From Rhododendron vialii (lineage: Eukaryota; Streptophyta; Magnoliopsida; Ericales; Ericaceae), in contig NC_080568.1 in the NCBI RefSeq assembly GCF_030253575.1, positions 4,022,501 through 4,086,500 of the forward strand: DNA of 64,000 nt. The letters are read 5' to 3'. Positions 1-10,449 of this stretch are shown here, one piece after another (positions within the stretch are counted from its first letter, which is position 1; the number at the start of each line of letters is the position of its first letter). Below the pieces are notes generated by a model, which made no database searches, was not told the DNA's origin, and saw only the letters and a program-made list of their open reading frames with translations. The translations under genes were made by a program, and so were the position numbers.

Positions 1-715
1 CTTTCTACATAAACGGACACAATTAGCCACTCCTCAGGATACATATCAGCAGCAATTGAACTAAGTCTTGGCAGCACTTGAGTAACTCCATTCACAGCAT
101 ATGGCAGAGAATGGACATTATCATTGCAGAGCCTTAGAACTAGCAGAATGCAATAACTGTAGCCAAAATAGGAACTTCTAGCCTCTTAGCCCTCCAAGTT
201 TGGGAGTAAAAAAGAGGTATCAAAGAAGATACATCAAAATTGCAGGATGTATGCCCAGCAAACACAGCAGAGAAGATTTCACTTTTAGCACAACTTCAGC
301 ATTTTCATTCATTCGAAACCCTCTTAGCCCTTCCAAACTTTCTCCTGAACTGAAACTTCCACTGTCCTTGGTTTTGGTTATCCACCATATCTGCTATCAT
401 TGCATCTTTTTGGGTGGAGAGCTTCTATAATCTTGGGAATACAGCTTGCAAAGAATCCTCTCCCAGCCACATCTGTTCCAAAAATTTGATAGAAGTACCA
501 GAATAAACCTTGAAAATGAAATCTTGAATAATACAATCACCCATATCAGCACCCAAATTACCTACTGAACAAATTCCTTTCCATAAGTTGGATGATTTCC
601 TACTTGGAAGATGGGGTAGCCAAGCTCCATCACACAGATCATACTTACTAGAAACCACAATCACCCACAATGCAATCTTCTCTTTATTGAAACTCCACCA
701 CCAATTAGTCAACCA
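1..715 (-). mobile_element. LINE (L1-type) fragment, region between RT and zf-RVT
   Basis: Read on the minus strand, 712-425 gives a block with the pattern usual between the reverse transcriptase and zinc-knuckle regions of plant L1 LINEs: a WWW-F-N-K-E-K start, an LWKGI motif, then a WLGE-D-SL-FPRL end. Stops and frame changes continue toward position 1. No endonuclease or catalytic RT motif is in view, so this is a dead piece that may run past the window edge. The family call rests on motif recall only. Confidence 0.5.
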
Positions 716-2784
716 GTCAGTTAAAGATTTTAGTGCCTTTGCAAATTAAAGGAGCAAAGGAGTTAATAGAAAAGTCAAAAGCAAGTGTGATTGTGAACTT
801 TGGGGAATCAGTAATGTTACCCTTAAGGTCTTGAACTTGACTATTTAGGGAATCAGTAATGAAACCCAATTCAGATTTATCTCTCCTTAAAGATCCAGTT
901 CAAAAACATGCCACAAACAACAAAAATTCTTCCTTAGAACAGCCAAAATCCTAAAGAGAACCAATACCAAAAGCCACTAACTGTGGTTTGGTGGTTGATT
1001 AACTAAATGTACAAGTTCTTGCAAACCATTCATATAGACGCACAAAATGGTATCAATTTACAAAGATTACCAACACATTAAACGACTATTCTGGGGTTAA
1101 CAAATCAGATTATCAAAGCACCACAAGCACTCCAATTTAGGGTTTCTCACATTTTCAAATCAGGGGTTTCTCAAATTTTCGAAATAGTTTTTTTTTTTTT
1201 GCTGCAGCACAGTTTCTCAAATTGAAACCCTCTAATTGATGAGGATGAGGAGGAAATAGTGGGGCTAATCTATCTATCTGAAACAAGAAGAGAGAGAGAG
1301 AGAGACCTTCGTGGTAGAGGTAACAACGTCAGAGAGCTTAGAAGCCGATGGTGGCTGTAGCCGACGGTGGTGGAGCGCTGGGTTGGGTTGTGGTGGTTGC
1401 CGGTGGTGGGAGCCCCTCTCTGGGTTTTTTCAACGCTGGGTTTTTGATCGTGAGAAGGGGAGGAAGGAGAAAGCCGCAGGACCTGGGTTTTTTTTTTTTT
1501 TTTAATAATCAAAACGACGTCGTTTTGATGATGACGTCAGCGGTTGTGTGAGTTGTTGTGCGTCCGTACGTTGTGTTTCTAGCATTTTTGCTAAAATTAT
1601 TAGCTTGGATAAATCTTTAAATGACAGCATTTTTTTTATATTTTGCAACCATGTATGATTTTATTTTTACTGCATTGCTCATTCTTTATGCAGGATTTGA
1701 TGATGGAGGCCACATACACATCCTCGTTTTGATTTTTTCGGGATAAATTTTGAGAATGATAACAAAAGCTTAATTTTAATTGAAATTATTACGTGGATTA
1801 TGAGATGTGACACAATGGTTCCTCCCTTTCAGAACTTAGGAATTGTATTTTGTTATATTTGGGAGTGGAATCCAACGGAGTATTTATGTTTAGCATGGGC
1901 GCAAATCATGTGTATCTTCATATTGATAATACAAAAATGGAGAGTGATTTTCACACTTCCTTTTTCGATATCCGCACTCTCTTTTTGTTTTTTAGTATTG
2001 AAAATGGATGTATTTTTTTTTTGTTGCTAAAAGACAAAAAATGAGTGTCGATATAGAAAAAGGAGTGTGGAAATCATGCATTTCTCAAAATATTTTTAAC
2101 TATATATTGCTACTCGTCTCAGATGACATTTGTTGTTTTTCTCTTTGCTCATTTTAGTCTTTGTATTCACTTTAAAAATTAATAAAATTTTCTTTTTTTT
2201 TGCCACTCAAAAAAATATATATTGCTACTCGAGAGGTCCGAATAAGAGACAATATTGAGTGTGTATGTGCACAACCACCATTTTATTTTATATTGAAAAG
2301 TTAGAAATCTTTGCAAATGAATATATACAGTTTTAAGAGATCCAATTGAAGCACGGTGAGCATAAAAAATTTGACGATTCTCTATACGCACGAGTGGAAT
2401 TCTTGATAATGGGAACAAGAGGTCTTTATGTACTGATGGGTTTTTTTTGTAATTGTTCAAAACTTGCAAGTTAACTCTGGTAACCAGAGGAGAGGAAAAG
2501 GTGTGACTTTCTCCACTTTCGTACCTCGTTGCTGACGTGGCACATTAGTATTGGTCTAACTATTATAGATTGGGGTGTTGATGCAATGAACTACGTGAAG
2601 TTTATTGTCATTTATCATACGTAGAGAGGTTAGTTGTCATTGAGGAAAACTTCAAGGGTGTCATTGAAATTTGGAGTTTTTTGAATATTCATTCTCAAAT
2701 TCTATCTCACGTAAGTATTTATCCAACACTTTTTGAACAGTTTTAAACAGTTATGATTTCATTTCCATTTTCATTTTCATTTAC
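716..2784. other. AT-rich intergenic stretch, no supported gene
   Basis: No open frame here has a recognisable domain; those on both strands near 1270-1550 read low-complexity GA/GGT sequence. Visible items are a GA microsatellite at about 1290-1305, poly-T runs near 1189 and 1489, a perfect 16-bp palindrome at 1511-1526 and a TGACGTCA bZIP-type site at 1532-1539. Confidence 0.45.
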
Positions 2785-3439
2785 ATGCTTTCTATTCGAT
2801 GTATATTGATTACATCCCTAAATTATAGCATTGCTTATTTATCACCGTCCCCACCCAATCAAACCATCCTCTCTGGCCTCATCATCGGCGGCCTCGCCCT
2901 CACCACCACCTCGCTCTTCGTTATCTGCAGGCTCGTCCTTGTCCCTACCATGCTTACCCTCGTCGTGGCCGTCTCTGGCTTCTTTCCATCGACAACCGTC
3001 GGACCAATCAATGTCAAGATTGAACGGAGCAGATCCAATGGCGGAGGATGCGGTTTCTGCATCAGGAAGGTCTCGCCGGCGATTGAATGGCTCTCAAATC
3101 TCGATCGTCGCCATTGTCGTTCAATTATTTTCGCCAATGCCAAAATCAACAGGTTTAGAACCAATAGCTCTGGGTTTTGTAGCCTTGGGTTTTGTTGTAG
3201 TAAACAGCGCGAGGGAATTGCAGCTGATCAATCACAAGCCTTCCAAAAGTGATGAACCAACCAATTTAATTTCTAGCAATCAGACCTTATTGGAAATGAG
3301 GGTCCAAACACACTCTCAGTCAACTGTTGATGGCTCTAACAACACTCTAGGGACTAACGCGGGAGGGAATAAGCTGCAATTCATGTCTTTCTATTTTTCC
3401 TCGGTTTGCAATGCAAGGGTACCGGAGTATCTACATTAA
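2785..3439 (+). other. Overlapping open frames of unknown status
   Basis: Two overlapping frames stay open: 2785-3252 with a hydrophobic N-terminal half, and 2831-3439 which is Ser/Pro-rich early and polar later. Base composition rises to a GC-rich patch (2840-3150), unlike its AT-rich flanks, which hints at exon or former exon sequence. I recognise no family, no clear splice sites and no conserved motif. It may be a gene remnant or chance. Confidence 0.2.
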
Positions 3440-3532
3440 GCAATTTCATGCTTTTATGGCTGTGCAGAAGAGACACCTTTTTATTTCCTTAGAAGTAAGA
3501 TTCTCATATCTCAGTTTTAATGCTTTTGGGCA

Positions 3533-4031
3533 TTGGTGGTTAGGAGAAGAGCTAATGCAAGAATGAAGAAAACGAACCTTTTTGCACCCACCGACCTTGC
3601 ACCAACTACCACGTGGGGCCCAATATGGGTCATGCACTGAAATCCTAGCCGTTCAATAATTTTAAAAAAATAACCGAGTGCTTCCGTGAAAAATCAGCTC
3701 AATTTGATGTGTAAGTGTTCGATTCAATTTTCTCATTTTTCATTCAAATTACAAAATATTGTAATTTGAATGAATAATGATCATGTAATCTAAATGAAAA
3801 ATGGAAAAATTGGATCAAACACCTACATATATCGGATTGATTTGATGTTTTACGGGGCCATTCGATTTTTTTCTTAAAATTATTGAACGGCTCGTATTTT
3901 CTGTGCGGAATCCGTAGTGAGCCCCGCTTGACCATCGGTGCAAGATCGGTGAAGCCACCGTCGGTAGCCATAACATTTTGGGAAGACAACCATGCTATCG
4001 GTGTAAGGGCTCTCATCTTGCTTTTAGGCAA
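3533..4031 (-). pseudogene. Broken relative of the 9.6-kb secreted-peptide gene
   Basis: On the minus strand 4031-4003 begins with MPKSKMR and 3577-3533 encodes a hydrophobic run (FILALALLL). These match the start (MPKNKMR) and signal peptide (VILALTLLL) of the intact gene at 9637-9939. The two pieces are parted by about 425 bp of foldback DNA, and the reading frame ends soon after the signal peptide, so the mature-peptide part is gone. Seen directly: the matching pieces. Inferred: one duplicated gene later split by a MITE. Confidence 0.55.
3578..4002. mobile_element. Foldback MITE-like insertion
   Basis: The left part (gcacccaccgaccttgcacc, near 3584) and the right part (cggtgcaagatcggtgaagc, near 3937) are imperfect inverted repeats. 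The inner arms also pair, for example the 'cgttcaataattttaa' region near 3652 with 'ttaaaattattgaacg' near 3875, and 'cattcaaattacaa' near 3740 with 'ttgtaatttgaatg' near 3758. It interrupts the peptide pseudogene. No clean target-site duplication was found, so no superfamily is assigned. Confidence 0.5.
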
Positions 4032-4139
4032 TCAAAGAGAAGGGAAAACTAACTAGTAACTATGTAGAAATAATGCAGCAATTTATATATCTGTATCTCT
4101 TTCTGTATGTCTCTAAGTAGAAATTTACCTGTAATAGCT

Positions 4140-7100
4140 AAACCTTTTCTTTTCTTTTCTTTTTTTGAATATGTCACTTGGATTAAAAACTCAGTGCAAG
4201 TGAGAGTACAAATAGAATGTAACTCGGGTGGAATACTGCCCGTATGAAACAAAATTTTCCTATCTATGCACCTCGACGCAATTCAATGAGCAGCCTTGTT
4301 TGAAGCACGACTACGCCAACTAAACAACCAATTCCTTGATTTAGCCCAACCCTTGATGTCTGCTACTACTGTGGCGATCTCCCATGGGCACTTCACTTTG
4401 GGTTTGTTGAAGCAGTTGATGAGAGTCTTGCAATCAGATTCAAAAATCACCTCAGGGATGCTCTGCTCCTTTGTCATACAGCAAGCAATTCTAAGGGCCC
4501 AAGCTTTCAATCATCAAAGACGAAGACACCATAACTCTGCCACACCGCCAATCATGAGCTAATCCACCACTATCTCTAGCAATTATGCCAAAGGCAGCAA
4601 GGCTGCATGAAGTATTAAAAGCTCCATCACAATTAATTTTCAACACCGATGGAGGAGGCGGGGACCACCTTTCCACCCGTGATTGAATAACAAAATCCCT
4701 CTGAACTTTATCGCAAACAGCTTGTAAATAGTCCACATTAGCTCCTTTGGCCTGCTCAATCACCACTTTTGGCCTTGAGTTCTTGTCATTGAAGACACAC
4801 CTATTTCTTTCCTTCCAGATTGCCCAACAAATTAATTTGAAAGATAAACCCCACATCTTCTCTTGTAGATTCTTTTGAAAGGCATCCACACAGTAGATCT
4901 TCTAGCTATTGTCCACTGCCACAATTTCCTTTTGGAGCACCCAAAAAACTTTGCCACTACCAAACCACACAGCTTTAACCCATGGGCAGTGGAACAGAAT
5001 ATGTTCAATTGTCTCACTAGCACTTACACAAATTGGGCACATAGGATTAGGGGCACATTTCCTACGGAACAAATTGGCTTTGCAGGCTAGCCAATTGCAA
5101 GCAGCTTTCCACATGAATAATCAAATCTTAATCGAATCTTAGGGGCTGTTAGAGAATTCCATAAGCTTGTCCACATTGTTTTTGATGGGATAAACGAACC
5201 AGAAGCCCTGTTAGAAACCACCTCAGTAACACTCTTCTTTCTTTGGAAATACGTACCCCGACTTCACAGTATACTCCCCACTGTTAGTGTGATGCCAAAT
5301 GAGTTTATCCGGGGAGCTCGAGAGACTAACTGGGATTCTACACACAGCTTGGACCTGTTCTTCTGGTATACAGCTCTTAAGTTTCTCTCTATCCCATTCT
5401 TTGGATGGTTGCTTCATAAAATCCATGACCTTTGTTGGTAATTGCTGACCAATCTGTACTGGAGTCACCTTGCCACCAGGAATATCGGGAACCCATAGAT
5501 CATTCCAAAAATCAATCAAGTCTCCATTCCCCACATTCCATTGAAGCCCTTCTTTAAGCAGATCCCTCCCTTCCAGTAGACTGGACCAAATCCATGAAGG
5601 TGCAGCCCCTCTCACAGCCTCCATACCATTCTTATTGGGAAAGTAAAGGCTTTTAAGGATCCTTGCCAAAGAGAATTAGGATTAGAGACCAACCGCCAAA
5701 ACTGTTTTGCTAAGAGTGCAGTATTAAAAGATTCAAAATCCTTGAAACCCAAACCACCCATCCCTTTTTGGTTTGTCAATTTATGCCATGCTCCCCAGTA
5801 GATGTGACTGGCTCCATCCCCTTTCCCCTACCAAAATTTACTTATTACTGAATTCAAATAGGCACAAATAGAGCTTGAGACTTTGAAACACATGAAGGTA
5901 TACATCAGAATTGGTTGAACCACAGACTTGATAAGAACATACTTTCCTGCCTGGTTCAATTCCTTATTACTCCAACCCTGCACTTTCCTCATGATCTTTT
6001 CTTGTAAGGAGCTCATAGATTCTCGCTTGGACCTCCCCTAGAACAAGGGAAGCCCAAGATACTTGGCATCCCCTTCCATTTCCTTTATTCCCATAATACT
6101 TTTCACCTATTCTTTGAGACTCTCCCCTATGTTAGGAGAGAAAAACAGACTTGACTTCTGCACATTAAGGAACAATCCAGATGCCTCACTATAACATGAT
6201 ATCAACTGCATAAAGTTTGAGCAGTACTTGGGCACCGCTTCCAAGAACACTAGGGAATCATCAACAAAAAGCAAGTGTGAAAGAGTAGGACACCTCTTTC
6301 TCATCCGAATTCCTCCAATAGATTTATTCAAGATTGCCTTTTGTAAGACAGCAGAGAACACATCTGCCACCATCAAGAAAAGATATGGGGATAACGGGTC
6401 TCCCTATCGAAGACCTCTTCCTGGATTCACTGAGCAGACCTGTTTCCCATTGGCCATGATTGAGTATTTGACAGAGCACACACATTGTTTCACCCAATTG
6501 ATCCATCTGTCATTGAATCCCATCTTTTCCATTACTTTGAACATAAAATCCCAACAAACACGATCGTAAACTTTGTTAAGGTCCTGCTTGACAGCCATAG
6601 AAGCTCTTGAGCCCTGTTTCTTGTGCTTGATAAAGTGGAAAACCTCATGGGCAATGATAATATTATCTTGGATTTGTCTTCCAGGAATGAAGACCGATTG
6701 GTGCTCCGATATAATATTGCCAATAAAAGGTTGTAGCCTATTAGTGAGTACTTTTGAAATAATCTTGTAAATAAATTGACAAAGGCTAATAGGGCGGAGG
6801 TGATTCATACCTTCAGGATTAGGCACCTTGGGGATAAGAGTGACGTTAGTTTGATTCACCTCTTTGAGAAGTGTTCCTTCCTGAAAAAAACTCTGGACAG
6901 CACCAAAGACATCCTCCCCCACAATATCCCAATAGGACTGATAAAATAGTCCTGGAAAACCGTCAGACCCAGGGGCTTTCAGAGGCCCAAGTTGTAGGCT
7001 GCCAACTGGACCTCCTCTCTTGTGACTTCTTTGGACAGTTGATCATTACACTCTGGGGAGATGATTGGGTCGATAAGGCTAAGCATGTCATCAAAGCTTC

Positions 7101-7270
7101 TGCTAGGGGGGCCTTGTACAAATCCTGGAAATGCACCTTAATCACCTCAGCATTAAACCTTTTCTTTAGGTATGAATCCCAAGCAATTCTATTGATGGAT
7201 GGGAATGCCTCGGGAGCCTCAATAGCGAGTCAAGATTTGCTAAAATTGGAGATCTCAACTTCACCGTGAA
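4140..7270 (-). mobile_element. Degenerate 5'-truncated LINE (RT, zf-RVT, RNase H)
   Basis: Minus-strand frames follow the plant L1 order. Reverse transcriptase lies at 6922-6107, with LRPISLC, a Gln-Asp-Leu-Asn-Lys-x-Tyr-Asp-Arg block and the FVDD catalytic motif near 6255. A linker follows at 5669-5223. The zf-RVT knuckle is at 5114-4902 (CPIC...HILFHCPW). RNase H lies at 4889-4283 (KINCDGAF, FESDCKTL, then NKAAH at the end). The frame is broken many times between these parts, so it cannot make a full protein. The endonuclease domain expected before RT is absent, consistent with 5' truncation near 7270. A T-rich tract at 4142-4166 could mark the former poly(A) end. No target-site duplication was confirmed. 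Confidence 0.8.
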
Positions 7271-7376
7271 GTTAAGACTATTGCGGGTCTGCGAGGTCAC
7301 CTTGATAATCTAGTTCATCAATCCTATATTGTACGGTTTGCTAAATACAACATCCGTGGAAATAAAATCACACTGA

Positions 7377-7586
7377 ACTACCCACTCATGGGTTGTCAAC
7401 ATGGTAAGGGCGAACCTACCCTTGCAACATAGCAGGGTTCGATTCCCCTTGGAGGCAAACTATGATTTAAGTGGGGGGCCATGGCGGTGGATTGCTATGC
7501 TAGTCTCCCCCGAGGTTTGGATTGCACAGTCAAGTCCAATAGTGGCTGGGCGGCAGGATTGTTCCTCGGTTACCAAAAAAAAAAAA
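7377..7586 (+). mobile_element. tRNA-derived SINE
   Basis: The head carries a B-box-like gggttcgattccc (about 7435), and the body ends in an A-run (about 7575-7586). Flanks 'tcacactgaa' (7368) and 'tctcacggaa' (7588) look like a diverged target-site duplication. This is an RNA polymerase III type retroposon, not a functional tRNA. Confidence 0.6.
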
Positions 7587-7844
7587 TTCTCACGGAACGA
7601 AGATCAATGGCTTCAACTTTAAAACACACTTGCTTGGAATAAACTAAATGATATATTCTAAATATTTGCCCTCCAAACAAATATTACATTTAAATTTACA
7701 TTTTCAGAAAAGACTATTAAATGGGGATGGATGGAGTATAAAATAAATTTTACATTTAAATTTACCTTTTATTTTACTTAGAATAGTGTTCGAATTAACA
7801 TTATGGACGGCTGAGATTAAATTTTTAATACATTGGTCAGATTC

Positions 7845-8029
7845 TTTTTTTTTTTTGCTATTATTGTATAGTTAGCGGGGGTGTTAAGGTTGGCATGCAG
7901 AGTCTAGAAGCTATCCATAGCCTTGGCCCCCAAAGCCCTGTCCTCTGTGGGGCTTGAACCTTGGTCACCACTTGGGGGGGGGAGAGGAGGAGGAAGACGA
8001 GCGACACATTTCCATAGCAGTGGTTCTCT
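7845..8029 (-). mobile_element. SINE with 13-bp target-site duplication
   Basis: A poly-T start (the A-tail on the minus strand) is followed by a body with the reverse B box (gcttgaaccttgg, near 7950). The element is bracketed by perfect direct repeats attggtcagattc at 7832-7844 and 8030-8042, the mark of target-primed retroposition. Confidence 0.75.
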
Positions 8030-8215
8030 ATTGGTCAGATTCAAGGCGTGTGAGACACATTTCCTTTAACATGGACGAGATTAGGCGTGGATACCACAAG
8101 AGGTGCGAATGCAACAAAGCAATGTGAAGGGATTTATCCGCACATAGCCCGACCCACATGGGCATAAGTGAAGTTTGCCCTTAAAAACAAGACACCTATG
8201 CAGAAAGAGTAACGT

Positions 8216-9353
8216 TGATAGGTGCTGAAAAACACTCATTTAATCCGCCTAATCTATGCTTTGTCGGTCCCTTTACATTGTTACTTGATACATTTTAGCA
8301 TTTTATTATGTTTGTAGGCCTTGGAGACTGATGGGTGCAAAAATGTGCAAATTGAAAGGTCTTATGGAATTGTTATGCTATGAAACAATACAATTTATGT
8401 GGTGGGCCCGAGTAGTATTGTATTGTAAAAGGGTTAATCAAGAATTATTCCTGGGCCTATGGGTTGCACGTGGTTTATGATTTTCCGAGAGGAGATTGGG
8501 CCCATTGACATTGGTCTTTGCTGGTATTGAAAAAAAAAAAGGGTAAAGGATTAACAAGTGAATTGTGGGGAAAGTTGAGCCAGCCTTCCGTAATGTCGGC
8601 ACATGTTATTACAATATCCAAGGGGTAGTAGGGTTGGGCGCTTGAGACAAAACAGAGAACGGAGGATGGAACAAGGCTGCGAACAAAGGACTTCAGCTTC
8701 CATGGCCGGCTAAACCCTCACCTAGGAAGAAGATGAAGTACCATGCCAAGTAACTTTGTATATGTATTGGTGTAGGTTTTAATATTCGGATCGATTGTTT
8801 AACTAGAACTTGTTTCAGTTTTATGGAATGGTTTTAATTCTTTCAATTTGTTTCGCATTTATATTTGCGATTTTCAAATACGGAGTTAAACAATAGTTTT
8901 CACTGATTGTGGTTGGACGGATTGTGCCGTTAGGTAGCCAGACCGTGCTACTGAGAGACAATCCGTGCTATGGGATAGTCTATGCCTTTTAACAACCTGA
9001 TTATTTTCTTGATGATTATCGAAAGGGATTGCAAGCTCTAACGATAGTCTTTAATTATTCAAATGTTAATGTTAAACCTAACCTATGCATATCGTTGTTA
9101 CGCGGTCGGGGTGGATTCGAAACCCTAGATCCTTCCTCCACCAGTTTTCAATCAATTAATTAGTTGTTCTCTTACTCTATTCAGTCTTCTCAAATCAAAC
9201 AATTCAATCCTTTCTTGAATTAATCTAAAAGTTAATTGAAATTATAGTAACTTAGCCATACTGTCCCTGACTCGGTCTTAACCACTGTTTTACGGAATAG
9301 TAGTTAACTCCAATGTTTTATAAATATATTTTTGACATGGTACAATGCGGTCA
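8216..9353. mobile_element. Solo LTR, 1,138 bp
   Basis: The segment starts TGATAGGTGC, ends GCGGTCA (5'-TG...CA-3') and is flanked by identical 5-bp repeats aacgt (8211-8215 and 9354-9358). No primer-binding site, gag or pol is attached. It therefore looks like the product of recombination between two LTRs of one element. The TGATAGGTGCTGAAAAAC start suggests a Ty3/gypsy element of Tat/Athila type, from recall only. Confidence 0.75.
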
Positions 9354-9636
9354 AACGTCGGATAACAATAACAATAGCGTAGAAGCTAAGACTGCATACA
9401 TTACTGTTATGTTTCTTTATGTTCTGTTACGAAAGACAATACACGAAAAGATATCCTCTTAAACTTTCCTTAATATAGGGTCACTATGCATGATTAAAAC
9501 CCCACAACTTACGAAGAGTTTTTATACACCGCATAGTGACGTTGTTAATGGCGGCTGCTGCTGCTTCTTCTTCTTCTTGGTCGTCGTTATTTGTTATGGC
9601 GATTGATTTTTTCTCTAGTCCAAGTGAAACCACGAG

Positions 9637-9939
9637 CTATGGGTACAGAAAACGAGGCGTAGCATGTCGACGGGCATGGGCTTGATGGGGTATGTAGGTG
9701 TCAGGATTTGGTGCTGAAGGGGGGACTAGACCCCTGGCTAGATGACGCGACGGGAAATATGCTCTGTTTGTTCCTGTTTTCAGAATCAGTTCTGAAGAAA
9801 ACTCATTTGATTGAAGGACTTTGAAACTGTAGAAGACTCTACCATCGGCTTTTCGAGGCAAGCTGGTGCTTAGGAGAAGAGTTAATGCAAGAATGACGGA
9901 AACAACGGTAAGGGTTCTTCTCATCTTGTTTTTAGGCAA
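9637..9939 (-). CDS. Small secreted-peptide precursor, IDA-like candidate
   Basis: An intronless 100-aa frame. Residues 1-32 form a signal peptide: basic start MPKNKMRR, hydrophobic core VILALTLLLST, then small residues. The middle is variable and polar. Residues about 69-80 read RGLVPPSAPNPD, close to the VPPSAPS core of IDA/IDL abscission peptides and loosely like the R-x-VP-x-GPNP core of CLE peptides. A final 20-residue tail follows. IDA-type ligands are cut from secreted precursors and bind leucine-rich-repeat receptor kinases (HAESA type); that role is family knowledge, not shown here. A TATA box lies about 70 bp before the ATG. The usual lysine-arginine-histidine-asparagine end of IDA is missing, so the family is uncertain. 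A broken relative lies at 3533-4031. Confidence 0.6.
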   Translation of the reverse strand: MPKNKMRRTLTVVSVILALTLLLSTSLPRKADGRVFYSFKVLQSNEFSSELILKTGTNRAYFPSRHLARGLVPPSAPNPDTYIPHQAHARRHATPRFLYP

Positions 9940-10007
9940 TCAGAGAGCAGAAATTTTGAAAATCTATCTATGGAGAATTACAGCAGGCTAGAGAGGGTTG
10001 CTATTCT

Positions 10008-10015
10008 CTTTATAG
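10008..10015 (-). promoter_or_regulatory. TATA box of the secreted-peptide gene
   Basis: CTATAAAG on the minus strand, about 70 bp upstream of the ATG at 9939, is well placed for a start site with a roughly 40-nt leader. SINE insertions begin less than 100 bp further upstream. Confidence 0.5.
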
Positions 10016-10106
10016 GTCTATGAAGCCAAGCCATTTCTGGCAACACTATATTGGGGTTTACCTGAAATTGCTTTAACAAGGAATATTGATCAAGATCCAT
10101 ATTCTT

Positions 10107-10126
10107 TTTTTTTTTTTGCTCGGCAT
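10107..10126 (-). mobile_element. 20-bp retroposon stub with perfect 16-bp TSD
   Basis: The 16-bp sequence caagatccatattctt occurs at 10091-10106 and 10127-10142. Between them are only a T-run and gctcggcat. This is what an extremely 5'-truncated LINE/SINE insertion on the minus strand leaves behind. Confidence 0.65.
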
Positions 10127-10148
10127 CAAGATCCATATTCTTACTGAA

Positions 10149-10425
10149 TGTCCCCGAAGGTGGTAATATGTCACGGGTGAGTGGGGTTAAGTGTTTCCTC
10201 ACCATCCGTCCAGGTTCGAGTCCCGCCAACTGCGAGACTTGCGTGGAGCGCCCTTTATCCGTCTAGTACCTAGGTGGTGCTGTGGTGATGTATTCGCCTT
10301 TCCGGACAGTAGTTATGACTCAAACCAGACATTCCACAGCGGGTCGGGAACCCCTATAGTCATGGCCAAGGAAGGTTGCTACGCTGGTCGTCTCTTTCCA
10401 TCCTTCTTTACCGTTCAAGAAAAAA
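10149..10425 (+). mobile_element. SINE with 12-bp TSD
   Basis: The B-box-like ggttcgagtcccgcc (about 10214) and an A-rich end (10419-10426) define the element. Flanking repeats attcttactgaa (10137-10148) and attcttgctgaa (10426-10437) differ by one base. Its left target repeat overlaps that of the 20-bp stub, so the site was hit twice. Confidence 0.7.
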
Positions 10426-10449
10426 ATTCTTGCTGAACAGATGCACAAA

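Noticed and set aside
1311..1551. Gly/Trp-rich frames on both strands
   Set aside because: Translations of GGT/GA low-complexity DNA ending in poly-Phe from a T-run; not credible proteins.
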